DNA from: Oegoconia quadripuncta
Taxonomy: Eukaryota > Arthropoda > Insecta > Lepidoptera > Autostichidae
Assembly: GCA_949316235.1 (NCBI GenBank)
Contig: OX438753.1
Span: forward strand, 20,020,801 to 20,084,800
DNA: 64,000 bases
Direction of reading: 5' to 3'
A program made the position numbers and the translations under genes. How positions within the stretch are numbered: position 1 is the stretch's first letter; the number at the start of each line of letters is the position of its first letter. The notes under the pieces are model-generated. The model searched no databases and was not told the DNA's origin. It worked only from the letters and a program-made list of their open reading frames with translations. Below are positions 63,734 through 64,000 of the stretch, one piece after another.

Positions 63734-64000
63734 TCATCTGGTTTGAAGATGTGAACTTGTTGCACTTGTTTTACCTGTACTGTGGTGGGTAGTTGTACGA
63801 TGATGTGCGGTCTGTCCCGCCCGGTGCCCTCCCGGCGATAACGTATGAAATAGCTGTTGCTTTAAATAATTAATCAAACTTATAATAAATTCCGTTTTTA
63901 ATTTGTCTCTGATGAGTTGTTGACGCAGTTGAGATTTTAGGGATGAGAACAGATATGTCGATAAGTTACGAAATGGTACGGTTTGTGGTGTTGACAAATC
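63734..64000 (-). CDS. Open frame running off the right edge, unrecognised
   Basis: The minus strand is open from the window edge to a stop at 63734-63736 (at least 88 codons, no ATG needed). The middle is a leucine-rich helical stretch (Y-L-F-S-S-L-K-S-Q-L-R-Q-Q-L). The end is rich in His, Thr and Ser (H-H-R-T-T-T-H-H-S-T). No family is recognised. It sits where upstream coding of the LINE relic could lie, so a transposon origin is possible; a host exon is the alternative. Confidence 0.3.
   Translation of the reverse strand, partial: DLSTPQTVPFRNLSTYLFSSLKSQLRQQLIRDKLKTEFIISLINYLKQQLFHTLSPGGHRAGQTAHHRTTTHHSTGKTSATSSHLQTR

Overview
The window looks like repeat-rich, gene-poor DNA from an insect, most probably a moth or butterfly. 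It is AT-rich, has no operon structure and no confidently recognisable host gene. It is packed with tRNA-headed SINEs, 5'-truncated LINEs with short tandem-repeat tails, TA-flanked MITEs and Helitron-like pieces ending in CTAG. The lepidopteran assignment is inferred from the style of these repeats, not from a marker gene. Family letters below (SINE A, LINE E and so on) are local labels, not database names.

The main coding object is a Ty3/Gypsy-type LTR retrotransposon at 26270-31437. Its two 264-bp LTRs look identical and are flanked by the 4-bp duplication CTAC. It keeps an intact 476-codon gag with an Arg/Ser-rich N-terminal part and two CCHC zinc knuckles, and a protease-like frame. The centre of pol is missing, the integrase end is broken, and a 171-bp unit is repeated about 2.9 times before the 3' LTR. 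It appears to be a recently inserted copy that could not have moved with its own enzymes.

A second notable object is a 1667-bp TA-flanked element at 61883-63549. It has two near-identical 716-bp inverted arms around a 235-bp loop. The loop and left arm carry the C-terminal end of an IS630/Tc1/mariner-type transposase, so both ends of the element derive from the same (3') end of a parent transposon. It is inserted in an older LINE.

The rest is a patchwork of recurring families: (1) SINE A and SINE B, with different tRNA-like heads but related tails; (2) SINE C, another tRNA-headed family; (3) SINE D, whose head matches the 3' half of 5S rRNA including its internal promoter; (4) SINE F, tRNA-headed; (5) MITE M1, six copies of about 420 bp; (6) smaller MITEs at 32030 and 43321; (7) LINE ends of several types (RTE-like, R1-like, and Jockey/CR1-like families J, K, L and E); (8) Helitron-like pieces.

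Several insertions are nested, and target-site duplications show the order of events. The clearest case is an R1-like element inside a LINE E copy at 34604-35651. A single weak host-exon candidate lies at 38260-38425, and an unrecognised open frame runs off the right edge.
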